Assembly: GCF_001939735.1 (NCBI RefSeq) | Contig: NZ_MJIL01000069.1 | Coordinates: 186,001-250,000 of the forward strand | Source: Photobacterium proteolyticum | GTDB lineage: Bacteria > Pseudomonadota > Gammaproteobacteria > Enterobacterales > Vibrionaceae | Length of the DNA: 64,000 nucleotides | Direction of reading: 5' to 3' | In this document: piece after piece, positions 28,883 through 37,855 of the stretch | Position numbering within the stretch: the stretch's first letter is position 1 | Layout: each line of letters begins with the position of its first letter | Translations under genes and position numbers: made by a program | The notes under the pieces: model-generated | Seen by the model: the letters and a program-made list of their open reading frames with translations, nothing else | The model's database searches: none | What the model was told of the DNA's origin: nothing

Positions 28883-28898
28883 TGGCGTGACAGATGCC
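28883..28898 (+). promoter_or_regulatory. Possible sigma-54 promoter before flhF
   Basis: TGGCGTGACAGATGCC has correct GG-N10-GC spacing but deviates at four conserved positions. It sits in the 82-base flhA-flhF gap. It could be an internal promoter or chance. Confidence 0.35.
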
Positions 28899-28932
28899 GT
28901 AAGCAATAGCGTGATTAGACGGGAAGACAAGA

Positions 28933-30618
28933 TTGAAAATTAAGCGATTTTTTGCCAAAGACATGCGAACTGCGCTGAGCCAAGTGAAAGAAGAGCTCGG
29001 GGCTGATGCGGTGATCATGTCAAATAAAAAAGTGACCGGCGGAGTCGAGATTGTTGCTGCCGTGGATACTGACGTTGCCAACGAGCCGCCTAAAACGTCA
29101 CAGGCGACACGTGACGCCCTGGCTGAGCGACTGGGTCAGGCCAAACGCAAGCTGGCAGATGACAAGGTACAGCTGAAGCAGTCGGCGGCAAGCCGGTTTG
29201 CCAATGTATTGCAGAACTACACCGGTGACAGCAAGCCAGAGGACGAGCCTGCTGAAACAGAAGTGGATTCGCTGTCGGCGCTGCTTAAACGCCAGTCCAA
29301 GCACCATGGCAACGGCTCCGAACGTGGCTATGATGAGCCGGATCGTTCAGGAATGCGTCCGCGCTCTGCGCCGGCCGAGCGACGTCCGGCGCAAAACCGT
29401 GCCCCGCAAAACGGCAATTATTCGCCGCCGGAATCCGGATTTGGTTCCGGCCGCCGGCAAGAGTTCGGTCAGGACCCGCGTACGGAACGTCGCCAGCAAA
29501 ACGGGCTTAACGGCTCCTCGCGTGGTATGGGATCTCAGCGTCAGCCAAAGCATGCGCTGGATATTGGCGACTACCGTCGCCCGCAATCGCAGAGTAAAGG
29601 GCTGAAACAGGATTATGGCCGGGGAGGCAACCGCCTTGACCCGAGTCGTCACGATCCGAAGGCCGGTAGCCATTCGAATGATGAAATGGACTCGATGCGC
29701 AATGAGATGGCGTCGATCCGGCGATTGCTGGAACACCAGCTTTCCGGTCTGATGTGGCAGGAAGTCGAGCGCCGTGAACCGATGCGGGCAATGATGATCA
29801 AGCGGTTGGAAAAAATGGGGCTCTCACCGGAGCTTGCCGATCAGCTGGCCTGTTACATCCCCGAAGACGTCCCGGCTAACGAAGCCTGGCCGGCGCTGTT
29901 GGATTTGCTGTCAGATCAAATCATCACTACCGATGACTGTATACTCGAGACCGGTGGCGTTGTTGCGTTGCTGGGACCGACAGGGGTGGGCAAGACGACC
30001 ACTATCGCCAAGTTGGCGGCACGTGCCGCGATGGATTTTGGTCCTGACCAAATCGCCCTTGTCACAACAGATACTTATCGTATCGGAGCGCATGAACAGC
30101 TGGCTACATATGGTCGAATTATGGGCTGTCCGGTAAGAGTTGCTAAAGATGCCGAGGAGTTGGCCGATATACTTCACCAGTTACGGCATAGACGCCTGGT
30201 TCTGCTCGATACTGCAGGGATGGGGCAACGTGATATTCGGTTGTCTGAGCAGCTTGATACCCTGATGCAGAACAGTGGCTCACAAATTCGTAGTTTTCTG
30301 GTGCTGCCTTCGACGGCACAGCGGCGCGTACTGCACGAAACCATTGAACACTTCCGCCGGATCCCGTTGTCAGGCTGTGTCCTGACCAAGCTGGATGAGT
30401 CTCTCAGCCTGGGTGAGGTGATTTGTGTATCGATTCAGAGTGCGCTGCCTATCGCCTACCTGGCTGACGGCCAGCGGGTACCGGAAGACATTAAAGTAGC
30501 AACAGGTGATTACCTGGTATCACGTGCAAACGAATTACTAGAACAAGAATTAAGCCAGCAATCTCATTTCTGGAGTAGCGATAGTTCAGATAATCAGGCG
30601 GCAGACTTTTATGATTGA
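28933..30618 (+). CDS. flhF: FlhF, SRP-like GTPase placing the polar flagellum
   Basis: FlhF is recruited to the cell pole and sets the site of flagellar assembly. The start is TTG, supported by the conserved N-terminus KIKRFFAKDMRTALSQVKEE. The 561-residue protein has the N-terminal B domain with a long, Arg/Gln/Gly-rich disordered stretch (about 110-250). Then come the N and G domains with P-loop GPTGVGKTTT near residues 345-355, followed by TTDTYRIGAHEQL, DTAGMGQRD and TKLDES. The linker makes it longer than many homologues. It overlaps flhG by 8 bases. Confidence 0.95.
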   Translation: MKIKRFFAKDMRTALSQVKEELGADAVIMSNKKVTGGVEIVAAVDTDVANEPPKTSQATRDALAERLGQAKRKLADDKVQLKQSAASRFANVLQNYTGDSKPEDEPAETEVDSLSALLKRQSKHHGNGSERGYDEPDRSGMRPRSAPAERRPAQNRAPQNGNYSPPESGFGSGRRQEFGQDPRTERRQQNGLNGSSRGMGSQRQPKHALDIGDYRRPQSQSKGLKQDYGRGGNRLDPSRHDPKAGSHSNDEMDSMRNEMASIRRLLEHQLSGLMWQEVERREPMRAMMIKRLEKMGLSPELADQLACYIPEDVPANEAWPALLDLLSDQIITTDDCILETGGVVALLGPTGVGKTTTIAKLAARAAMDFGPDQIALVTTDTYRIGAHEQLATYGRIMGCPVRVAKDAEELADILHQLRHRRLVLLDTAGMGQRDIRLSEQLDTLMQNSGSQIRSFLVLPSTAQRRVLHETIEHFRRIPLSGCVLTKLDESLSLGEVICVSIQSALPIAYLADGQRVPEDIKVATGDYLVSRANELLEQELSQQSHFWSSDSSDNQAADFYD

Positions 30619-31510
30619 GAACGCAATGTACGATCAAGCGAGCGGTTTGCGCCGTATGACAAAATTATCTTCCACTAAGGTCATTACTGTTACTGGCGGT
30701 AAAGGCGGTGTGGGCAAGACCAACGTGACCCTGAGCATGGCTATTTCGATGGCCCGCGAGGGTAAGCGGGTGATGGTGCTTGATGCCGACCTCGGCCTTG
30801 CCAACGTGGATGTCATGTTGGGGCTGCGTGCAGGCCGTAACCTGTCGCATGTCCTGGCCGGACAGTGCGATCTTCAGGATATCATTGTCGAGGGGCCGTA
30901 CGGGGTGAAAATCATCCCGGCTGCATCGGGTACCCAGAACATGGCTGAACTGACGGCTGCTCAGCATATGGGGCTGATCCGTGCTTTCAGCAGCCTGGAA
31001 GATGATATTGATGTCCTGCTGGTGGATACTGCTGCCGGTATTTCAGATATGGTACTGAGCTTTGCGCGAGCCGCACAGGATGTACTGGTGGTAGTTTGTG
31101 ATGAGCCGACGTCGATTACCGATGCCTATGCACTGATTAAGATCCTGAGCCGCGAATACGATGTTCAGCGGTTCAAGATTGTAGCCAATATGGTACGCAG
31201 TTACCGAGAGGGGCGGGAACTGTTTGCCAAGCTGACGCGCGTGACTGAGCGGTTCCTCAATGCCAACCTCGAACTGGTTGCCTGTGTACCGCTTGATGAT
31301 CGGGTTCGCCAGTCGGTTAAACGACAAAAAATTGTGGTTGATGCCTTCCCGCGTAGTCCGGCGGCATTAGCGTTGACGTCACTGGCGTCAAAGGCCATGA
31401 CCTGGCCGGTACCGAGCAGTGCTGGTGGGCATCTCGAGTTCTTTGTCGAGAAGTTATTGGTAAAGCAAACACCGGAACCAACACCGAACGAGGCTCCTAT
31501 TGGTGAATAA
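30611..31510 (+). CDS. flhG: FlhG, MinD-like ATPase limiting flagellar number
   Basis: FlhG antagonises FlhF and keeps the number of polar flagella at one. In V. cholerae it also restrains FlrA activity. The 299-residue protein starts with the DQASGLRRM motif that activates the FlhF GTPase. A deviant Walker A (GGKGGVGKT, 29-37) and the MinD-type DADLGLANVDVMLGL follow, then LVDTAAGISDMV. The gene overlaps flhF and the following fliA. Confidence 0.95.
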   Translation: MIENAMYDQASGLRRMTKLSSTKVITVTGGKGGVGKTNVTLSMAISMAREGKRVMVLDADLGLANVDVMLGLRAGRNLSHVLAGQCDLQDIIVEGPYGVKIIPAASGTQNMAELTAAQHMGLIRAFSSLEDDIDVLLVDTAAGISDMVLSFARAAQDVLVVVCDEPTSITDAYALIKILSREYDVQRFKIVANMVRSYREGRELFAKLTRVTERFLNANLELVACVPLDDRVRQSVKRQKIVVDAFPRSPAALALTSLASKAMTWPVPSSAGGHLEFFVEKLLVKQTPEPTPNEAPIGE

Positions 31511-32225
31511 AGCATTGACATACGGACGCTATCAGGAGAGTCCGCATGCCTTTATTGAGCGATATTCGTCATTGGTAAAGCGCATTGCTCACCACCTGAT
31601 GGGGCGATTGCCCCCCAACGTTCTATTAGAAGATTTAATTCAGGCTGGTATGATAGGCCTCCTGGAAGCACAGCAGAATTATGATCCCAGCAAAGGTGCA
31701 AGCTTCGAGACCTTTGCCGGTATCCGGATCCGGGGCGCGATGCTTGATGATATCCGCCGTGGAGACTGGGTTCCGCGTTCGGTATATAAAAATAGCCGGC
31801 GCATCACGGAAGCCATTTCTTTCCTGGAAGCAGAGTTCGGGCGAGACCCTAATGATCAGGAAATTGCCGAACATCTCGAAATGACACTCGAACAGTACCA
31901 TCAGGCGCTAAATGATGTTAATTGTGGGCGTCTTATTGGTATGGATGATCTGGGTGTATCGGAAGATGCTGTTGCAAGTGAAGAAGCACTTGAAGAAAAT
32001 CTTCCATTTCAGGGTGTTGTGAATGATAATTTCCGTCAATCACTGGCTGAAGCAATAAAAACACTGCCTGAAAGAGAGGCGCTGGTCCTGTCTCTTTACT
32101 ATGATGAGGAGCTCAATCTCAAGGAGATTGGTGCTGTTATCGGGGTCAGTGAATCTCGTATTTGCCAGATTCATAGTCAGGCGATGCAACGTTTGCGTTC
32201 CAAGCTCAAGGTTTGGACTGCTTAA
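31503..32225 (+). CDS. fliA: RNA polymerase sigma-28 factor FliA
   Basis: FliA directs transcription of late flagellar genes such as the second flagellin here. The GTG at 31503 (240 residues, starting VNKALTYGRYQE) is preferred; a TTG one codon earlier is possible. Region 2 (LVKRIAHHLMGRLPPNVLLE, DLIQAGMIGLLEAQQNYDPS, RIRGAMLDDIRRGDWVPRSV) and region 4 (EIGAVIGVSESRICQIHSQA) are intact. It overlaps the end of flhG and precedes cheY by about 40 bases. Confidence 0.95.
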   Translation: MNKALTYGRYQESPHAFIERYSSLVKRIAHHLMGRLPPNVLLEDLIQAGMIGLLEAQQNYDPSKGASFETFAGIRIRGAMLDDIRRGDWVPRSVYKNSRRITEAISFLEAEFGRDPNDQEIAEHLEMTLEQYHQALNDVNCGRLIGMDDLGVSEDAVASEEALEENLPFQGVVNDNFRQSLAEAIKTLPEREALVLSLYYDEELNLKEIGAVIGVSESRICQIHSQAMQRLRSKLKVWTA

Positions 32226-32267
32226 TACATATTAGATAAAAACACTGTGACCTCAGTGGAGGCAACT

Positions 32268-32651
32268 TTGAATAAAAACATGAAAATCCTCATTGTTGAT
32301 GACTTCTCAACAATGCGCCGTATCGTTAAAAATTTGCTACGTGACCTAGGTTTTAACAATACCCAGGAGGCGGATGATGGATTGACTGCGCTACCTATGC
32401 TGAAAAAAGGCGGGTTTGATTTCGTTGTAACAGACTGGAACATGCCTGGTATGCAAGGGATTGATTTGCTGAAGCACATTCGTGCTGATGATGAACTGAA
32501 GCACCTTCCGGTACTGATGATCACCGCTGAAGCAAAACGCGAGCAGATTATCGAAGCTGCGCAGGCGGGTGTTAACGGTTATATCGTTAAGCCATTTACT
32601 GCCGCTACGTTGAAAGAGAAGTTAGATAAAATCTTCGAGCGTATGCAGTAA
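32268..32651 (+). CDS. cheY: Chemotaxis response regulator CheY
   Basis: Phospho-CheY binds FliM and reverses motor rotation. The TTG at 32268 is taken as start because GGAGG stands 5 bases before it; GTG codons at 32247 and 32256 and an ATG at 32280 are alternatives. The single receiver domain has the acidic pair in [13 protein letters not shown], phospho-acceptor Asp56 (VVTDWNMPG) and Lys in YIVKPF. It closely resembles the polar CheY-3 of Vibrio. Confidence 0.94.
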   Translation: MNKNMKILIVDDFSTMRRIVKNLLRDLGFNNTQEADDGLTALPMLKKGGFDFVVTDWNMPGMQGIDLLKHIRADDELKHLPVLMITAEAKREQIIEAAQAGVNGYIVKPFTAATLKEKLDKIFERMQ

Positions 32652-32687
32652 TTACAATCGTCAGGCGCTAAAAGGGTAATAACCATA

Positions 32688-33407
32688 ATGATTTCACTCG
32701 ATCAGGCTAAGCAGCTTGTCAGCCTGCTTGAAGATGGGAAACAGGACGAAGCAAACACGCTTGTACAGGGGCTTGTCTCCGACAGTCGTGATCCTGTCTA
32801 TGCAGAAGTGGGTAAGTTGACTCGCCAATTGCATGATTCACTGGCAAATTTTCGTCTTGATCCCCGTCTTAATGATTTAGCGAAGAACGAAATTCCTGAC
32901 GCCCGTGACCGTTTATCATATGTGATTGATAAAACGGAATCTGCTGCCAATAAAACCATGGATGCGATCGATAGTATCGAGCCGCTTGCCGATAGGTTGA
33001 ATGACTCTCTGAGTCAGGTTCATCCTCAGTGGAAGCGTCTAATGGGTGGGCAGATTGCGCTTAATGAATTTAAGTTACTATGCCATGAAATTGACAGCTT
33101 GTTGGTACAGGTTGAAAGTGACAACAATGCGCTTCGTAGCCATTTGACAGAAATTTTAATGGCTCAAGACTTTCAGGATCTCACCGGACAGATAATACGT
33201 CGTGTCATCGAATTGGTGCACGAAGTGGAAGATCAATTAGTCGAAATCCTTAAAGCCTTTGGCATGGAACAAGAAGACAGATCAGATGCCCTTACAGAAG
33301 CCTGTGTGCTTACTCCCGAGGGGCCAATTGTCAACACAGAAGAACGTGAAAATGTCATGTCCTCACAGGATGATGTTGACGACTTGCTGTCTAGTCTTGG
33401 ATTTTAG
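32688..33407 (+). CDS. cheZ: CheY phosphatase CheZ
   Basis: CheZ dephosphorylates CheY. The 239-residue protein has the long helical hairpin with the catalytic stretch LMAQDFQDLTGQIIRRVIEL, which carries the conserved Asp and Gln. The C-terminal CheY-binding peptide reads DDVDDLLSSLGF. It sits between cheY and cheA, as in Vibrio. Confidence 0.95.
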   Translation: MISLDQAKQLVSLLEDGKQDEANTLVQGLVSDSRDPVYAEVGKLTRQLHDSLANFRLDPRLNDLAKNEIPDARDRLSYVIDKTESAANKTMDAIDSIEPLADRLNDSLSQVHPQWKRLMGGQIALNEFKLLCHEIDSLLVQVESDNNALRSHLTEILMAQDFQDLTGQIIRRVIELVHEVEDQLVEILKAFGMEQEDRSDALTEACVLTPEGPIVNTEERENVMSSQDDVDDLLSSLGF

Positions 33408-33416
33408 GGGAAATAT

Positions 33417-35753
33417 ATGAGCTTTGATTTAGACGAAGACATCCTGCAAGACTTTTTGATTGAAGCAGGAGAAATTCTTGAGTTGCTGTCTGAGCAGCTG
33501 GTTGAGCTTGAGCGTAGCCCTGAAGATTCAGAGCTGCTCAATGCTATTTTCCGTGGCTTTCACACCGTTAAGGGTGGCGCTGGTTTCCTCTCTCTGACTG
33601 AGTTGGTGGATGCATGCCATGGTGCAGAGAATATCTTTGACTTGCTGAGAACCGGCAAGCGAAGCGTTACACCAGAATTAATGGATGTGATTCTTGAGGC
33701 GCTGGACACCATCAACGAAATGTTTGGCCTGGTGCAGGAGCGAGAACCGCTTGTTCCCGCTGAGCAGAGCCTGCTTGATGCGCTTCACCGCTACAGCCAG
33801 CCGCCGACAGCAGAAGAACTCGCTCCTGCCGCTGCTGCGCCGGTCTCAGAGCCAGAGCCGGTTGTGGTTCCTGAGCCTGTCGCACCAAGCCCAGTAGTTG
33901 AACCAGCAGCGGCACAGCCTGCTGCCCCATCATCGGCAATTGCCGGTGATACGGTTGACGACATGACGCAGGATGAATTTGATCGTCTACTTGATGAGCT
34001 TCATGGAGCAGGCAGTGGCCCATCAGCTTCTTCTGCAGCTCCAACCCCGGCATCGGCACCTGCGCCTCAAGCAGGCAATGCAGCTGTTGTGGATCAGATC
34101 CAGTCTGAGTCGGGTGACATCACCGACGATGAGTTCGAGCGTCTGCTGGACGAACTGCACGGTGCAGGCAAAGGCCCGGGCAATACTGACAGCGTGGTTG
34201 TTGCTACACCGGTTCCAGCTACACCGGCACCAGCCGCACCGGTAGCGGCCTCGACAGTGCCGAGTGACACAGGTGCCAGCTCTGGTGATGATGACCTGAT
34301 GACTGACGATGAATTTGAGCGTTTGCTTGATGAGCTACATGGCTCGGGTAAAGGGCCATCGGCAGAAGAGCTGGAGATGGCGACTTGCCCTGTGGCTGAT
34401 ATGCTGGCAGATGTCTCTAAACCGGCAAGTGCTGAAGTGCCTGTCGCGCCAGTGGCTCCTGCAGCAGCCACTGCGGCACCAGCAGCATCGGCTCCTGTAG
34501 CCAGTTCACCTGCTCCGGCATCTAAACCTGTGGCAGAAAGAAAGCCGAAAGCCGTTGCTGCCGCCAAGGATAAAGGCAAACCGGCCGCCGAAGCGACAGT
34601 CCGTGTTGATACCTCGACTCTGGATACCATCATGAATATGGTGGGTGAATTGGTACTGGTGCGTAACCGTCTGGTAAGCCTGGGGCTTAATACCAATGAC
34701 GAGGAAATGTCCAAGGCCGTATCCAACCTGGATGTCGTGACTGCCGATTTGCAGGGTGCGGTGATGAAAACCCGTATGCAGCCGATCAAGAAAGTCTTTG
34801 GCCGCTTCCCTCGGGTTGTTCGTGACTTGGCGCGTAGCCTGAAAAAAGAAATCGTGCTGGAAATGCGCGGTGAAGAAACTGATCTGGATAAGAACCTGGT
34901 TGAAGCGCTGGCCGATCCGCTGGTTCACTTGGTCCGTAACTCGGTTGACCATGGTATCGAAATGCCGGATGCCCGTGAAAAAGCAGGCAAACCGCGCCTT
35001 GGTACCGTACTGCTGTCAGCCTCGCAGGAAGGCGACCATATTCTGCTGACTATCGAGGATGATGGCGGCGGTATGGATCCGGATAAACTGCGTAACATTG
35101 CTGTTGACCGCGGTGTGATGGACGCTGATGCCGCATCACGCCTTACTGATTCAGAGTGTTATAACCTTATCTTTGCACCTGGCTTCTCGACCAAGAAAGA
35201 GATCTCTGATATCTCCGGTCGCGGTGTGGGCATGGATGTAGTTAAGACCGGGATCAGTCAGCTTAACGGCTCAATCAGCATTGATTCGGCGCTGGGCAAG
35301 GGTACCAGAATTGATATCAAGGTGCCGCTGACGCTGGCTATCCTGCCGACCCTGATGGTGGGTGTGGCTGAACAGCCATTTGCCCTGCCGTTGGCAAGCG
35401 TAAACGAGATTTTCCATCTTGATCTGCGCAAGACCAACAATGTCGACGGTCAGCTGACAATCATTGTCCGTGATAAGGCAATCCCGCTGTTCTACCTGCA
35501 AGACTGGTTGTCAGCTGTCGGCCTGCCGCAGCGCGAACGCGACCATGGCCATGTGGTGATTGTTCAAATCGGTCACCAGCGAATTGGTTTTGTGGTTGAT
35601 ACATTGATTGGCCAGGAAGAAGTTGTGATCAAGCCACTTGATGAATTGCTTCAGGGTACACCGGGTATGGCCGGAGCCACCATTACCAGTGACGGTCATA
35701 TTGCCCTGATCCTTGATGTGCCGAACCTGCTAAAACACTATGCCGGCCGTTAA
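33417..35753 (+). CDS. cheA: Chemotaxis histidine kinase CheA
   Basis: CheA is the array kinase that phosphorylates CheY and CheB. The 778-residue protein has the P1 domain with phospho-acceptor His49 (FRGFHTVKGGAGFL), then a long Ala/Pro/Val-rich linker (about 125-395). Next come the dimerisation domain, the ATPase domain (LVRNSVDHGIE, DDGGGMD, GRGVGMDVVK) and the C-terminal CheW-like P5 domain. The linker holds three copies of a DEFxRLLDELHG motif, and no ordinary P2 domain is evident. In Vibrio this linker carries the LID region that binds ParP. Confidence 0.95.
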   Translation: MSFDLDEDILQDFLIEAGEILELLSEQLVELERSPEDSELLNAIFRGFHTVKGGAGFLSLTELVDACHGAENIFDLLRTGKRSVTPELMDVILEALDTINEMFGLVQEREPLVPAEQSLLDALHRYSQPPTAEELAPAAAAPVSEPEPVVVPEPVAPSPVVEPAAAQPAAPSSAIAGDTVDDMTQDEFDRLLDELHGAGSGPSASSAAPTPASAPAPQAGNAAVVDQIQSESGDITDDEFERLLDELHGAGKGPGNTDSVVVATPVPATPAPAAPVAASTVPSDTGASSGDDDLMTDDEFERLLDELHGSGKGPSAEELEMATCPVADMLADVSKPASAEVPVAPVAPAAATAAPAASAPVASSPAPASKPVAERKPKAVAAAKDKGKPAAEATVRVDTSTLDTIMNMVGELVLVRNRLVSLGLNTNDEEMSKAVSNLDVVTADLQGAVMKTRMQPIKKVFGRFPRVVRDLARSLKKEIVLEMRGEETDLDKNLVEALADPLVHLVRNSVDHGIEMPDAREKAGKPRLGTVLLSASQEGDHILLTIEDDGGGMDPDKLRNIAVDRGVMDADAASRLTDSECYNLIFAPGFSTKKEISDISGRGVGMDVVKTGISQLNGSISIDSALGKGTRIDIKVPLTLAILPTLMVGVAEQPFALPLASVNEIFHLDLRKTNNVDGQLTIIVRDKAIPLFYLQDWLSAVGLPQRERDHGHVVIVQIGHQRIGFVVDTLIGQEEVVIKPLDELLQGTPGMAGATITSDGHIALILDVPNLLKHYAGR
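33957..34358 (+). repeat. Triple LLDELHG repeat in the CheA linker
   Basis: Three 22-residue copies occur in CheA: residues 181-202 (DDMTQDEFDRLLDELHGAGS), 233-254 (GDITDDEFERLLDELHGAGK) and 293-314 (DLMTDDEFERLLDELHGSGK), each followed by GP. At DNA level they span 33957-34022, 34113-34178 and 34293-34358. They are separated by Ala/Pro-rich spacers of about 30-40 residues. Confidence 0.95.
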
Positions 35754-35791
35754 GGCCTAGCGGCTCACTCAATATCAGAGCGACAACTAAA

Positions 35792-35811
35792 TTAGGGGCG
35801 TAAGCCCCTAA
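35792..35811 (+). terminator. Stem-loop after cheA
   Basis: TTAGGGGC (35792-35799) pairs perfectly with GCCCCTAA (35804-35811) around a GTAA loop. No T-run follows on the plus strand, so termination is uncertain. It lies 39 bases after the cheA stop. Confidence 0.45.
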
Positions 35812-35826
35812 ATAGCAAATTAAATT

Positions 35827-35863
35827 ATTATCTGGTTCTGCTGGCCTGCCGGTGCCAGATAAT
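35827..35863. repeat. Inverted repeat upstream of cheB
   Basis: ATTATCTGG (35827-35835) and CCAGATAAT (35855-35863) form a 9-bp perfect inverted repeat with a 19-base spacer, about 54 bases before the cheB start. It could be an RNA hairpin or a protein-binding site. No promoter could be assigned with confidence. Confidence 0.5.
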
Positions 35864-35916
35864 TGTTCAGTTTGTTAGATAGGCTGGATAACTCATATAT
35901 ACGGGATAAATACAAC

Positions 35917-37065
35917 ATGGCAGTAAAAGTATTGGTGGTGGATGATTCAAGCTTCTTCCGCCGCCGTGTCAGTGAAATAATTAACTCCGATCCTCGACTC
36001 GAGGTGATTGGCAGTGCCGTCAATGGTAAAGAAGCGGTAGAACTGACTAACAAGCTTCAGCCTGATGTCATCACCATGGACATTGAGATGCCGGTGATGG
36101 ACGGTATTACTGCCGTGCGCGAAATTATGAAAAGCGCACCGACCCCGATCCTGATGTTCTCTTCGCTAACCCACGAAGGAGCGAAGGCGACACTGGATGC
36201 CCTTGATGCCGGTGCGTTGGATTTTCTGCCGAAGAAATTTGAAGATATTGCCCGCAACCGTGATGAGGCGGTTGGCCTGTTGCAAAAACGTGTTGGCGAG
36301 CTGGCACGCAAACGTGTCTTTATGCGTCGCTCTGTACGCCCAGCATCGGCAACGGCTGCTGGCCGTGAGCTGAAAAAGCCTGCACTTGGGCGAACAGCTG
36401 CAACGGCATCTCAGACAGCGACAGTAGCACGTCCGGGAGCGCGTCCTGTGGCGGCGAAGCCAATGGCGCGGTTTAAGTCTTCGGGCAAGAAGTATCAGCT
36501 GATGGCAATTGGTACCTCGACAGGTGGCCCGGTTGCCCTGCAGAAAATATTGACTAAGTTACCGGCCAACTTCCCTTATCCGATCGTATTGGTTCAGCAC
36601 ATGCCAGCGACCTTTACGGCCGCGTTTGCAGCTCGCCTGAACAATCTGTGCAAGATTGGGGTAAAGGAAGCCGAGGACGGGGATACCCTCAAACCGGGAA
36701 TGGCCTACCTGGCTCCCGGCGGTCAGCAAATGATGCTGGACGGACGTCCGGGCTCCGCCCGTGTGCGGATCATTGATGGCGGCGAGCGAATGAACTACAA
36801 GCCATGCGTCGATGTGACCTTCGGCTCGGCGGCCAAGATCTATCATGACAAGGTTCTGTCCATGGTATTGACCGGGATGGGCGCTGACGGTCGAGAAGGC
36901 GCACGAATGCTGAAATCCAGCGGCTCGACAATTTGGGCGCAGGACGAAGAGAGCTGTGTCGTCTACGGGATGCCGCAGGCTGTGGCAAAAGCGGGGATCT
37001 CCAGTGAAGACCTGCCGCTAGATCGGATTGCCGAGCGCATTCTGGTTGAAATCGGCCTGTCATAG
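35917..37065 (+). CDS. cheB: Chemoreceptor glutamate methylesterase CheB
   Basis: CheB removes methyl groups from chemoreceptors during adaptation and is activated by CheA. The ATG at 35917 (382 residues, [20 protein letters not shown]) fits the family; an upstream in-frame start is less likely. The receiver has phospho-acceptor Asp55 ([10 protein letters not shown]). A basic Ala/Arg-rich linker (about 130-185) leads to the esterase domain with GTSTGGP, QHMP and GMGADGREG motifs. Confidence 0.95.
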   Translation: MAVKVLVVDDSSFFRRRVSEIINSDPRLEVIGSAVNGKEAVELTNKLQPDVITMDIEMPVMDGITAVREIMKSAPTPILMFSSLTHEGAKATLDALDAGALDFLPKKFEDIARNRDEAVGLLQKRVGELARKRVFMRRSVRPASATAAGRELKKPALGRTAATASQTATVARPGARPVAAKPMARFKSSGKKYQLMAIGTSTGGPVALQKILTKLPANFPYPIVLVQHMPATFTAAFAARLNNLCKIGVKEAEDGDTLKPGMAYLAPGGQQMMLDGRPGSARVRIIDGGERMNYKPCVDVTFGSAAKIYHDKVLSMVLTGMGADGREGARMLKSSGSTIWAQDEESCVVYGMPQAVAKAGISSEDLPLDRIAERILVEIGLS

Positions 37066-37075
37066 GGAGTTCGAT

Positions 37076-37855
37076 TTGATCGTCTGGAGTATCGCCAATC
37101 AAAAAGGCGGGGTCGGGAAAACAACGACAACGGTAACGCTTGCCGGGTTGCTGAGTGAGCGTAACAAACGCGTACTGTTGGTGGATACCGATCCCCACTC
37201 GTCGCTGACGACTTATCTTAACCTTGATGCGGACTCAGTACCTGCCAGTCTGTTTGACTTGTTTCAGCTAACCGATGTCACGCGCGAAACCGTTCGCCCG
37301 ATAATCTTGAACACCCAGTTCAAGAACATCGATATTATACCTGCGCATATGTCGCTGGCGACGCTGGACCGGGTAATGGGTAATCGTGGCGGGATGGGGC
37401 TTGTGTTAAAAAAGGCCTTGAACAGCCTGGCAGATGACTATGATTATGTGCTGATTGACTGTCCGCCGATCCTTGGGGTGATGATGGTCAATGCCCTTGC
37501 GGCCAGCGATAGGATCCTGATCCCGGTGCAGACCGAGTTTTTGGCGATGAAAGGGCTGGAGCGCATGATGCGCACCCTCCAGATCATGCAAAAATCTCGT
37601 CCCTCGGGCTTTCGGGTAACCATTGTCCCGACAATGTATGATAAGCGGACCCGGGCATCATTGCAGACACTGCAGGAGCTGAAAGTACGGTTCCCGGAGC
37701 AAATTTGGGCATCGGCGGTGCCGATTGATACCAAGTTCCGTGATGCCAGTATCAAGCATATGCCGCCGTCTTTGTATGCCCGCAGTTGTCGTGGTGTCTT
37801 TGCTTACAAGACACTACTAAATTATCTGGAGCGTCTGGATCAAGATGAACGATAA
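37076..37855 (+). CDS. parC: ParC, ParA-like ATPase positioning chemotaxis arrays
   Basis: ParC is the ParA/MinD-type ATPase that brings chemotaxis arrays to the old pole in Vibrio. The TTG at 37076 is chosen because AGGGAG stands 6 bases upstream; the longer frame from 37028 would overlap cheB. The 259-residue protein has the deviant Walker A motif NQKGGVGKTTTTV, then DTDPHSSLTTYL and DCPPILGVMM. Its location between cheB and a CheW-like partner gene identifies it as ParC rather than a chromosome-partition ParA. Confidence 0.9.
   Translation: MIVWSIANQKGGVGKTTTTVTLAGLLSERNKRVLLVDTDPHSSLTTYLNLDADSVPASLFDLFQLTDVTRETVRPIILNTQFKNIDIIPAHMSLATLDRVMGNRGGMGLVLKKALNSLADDYDYVLIDCPPILGVMMVNALAASDRILIPVQTEFLAMKGLERMMRTLQIMQKSRPSGFRVTIVPTMYDKRTRASLQTLQELKVRFPEQIWASAVPIDTKFRDASIKHMPPSLYARSCRGVFAYKTLLNYLERLDQDER

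Noticed and set aside
34094-34789. Minus-strand open frame of 231 codons opposite cheA
   Set aside because: It lies wholly inside cheA on the other strand, in the Ala/Pro-rich linker region where codon bias keeps antisense frames open. No ribosome site or recognisable domain.
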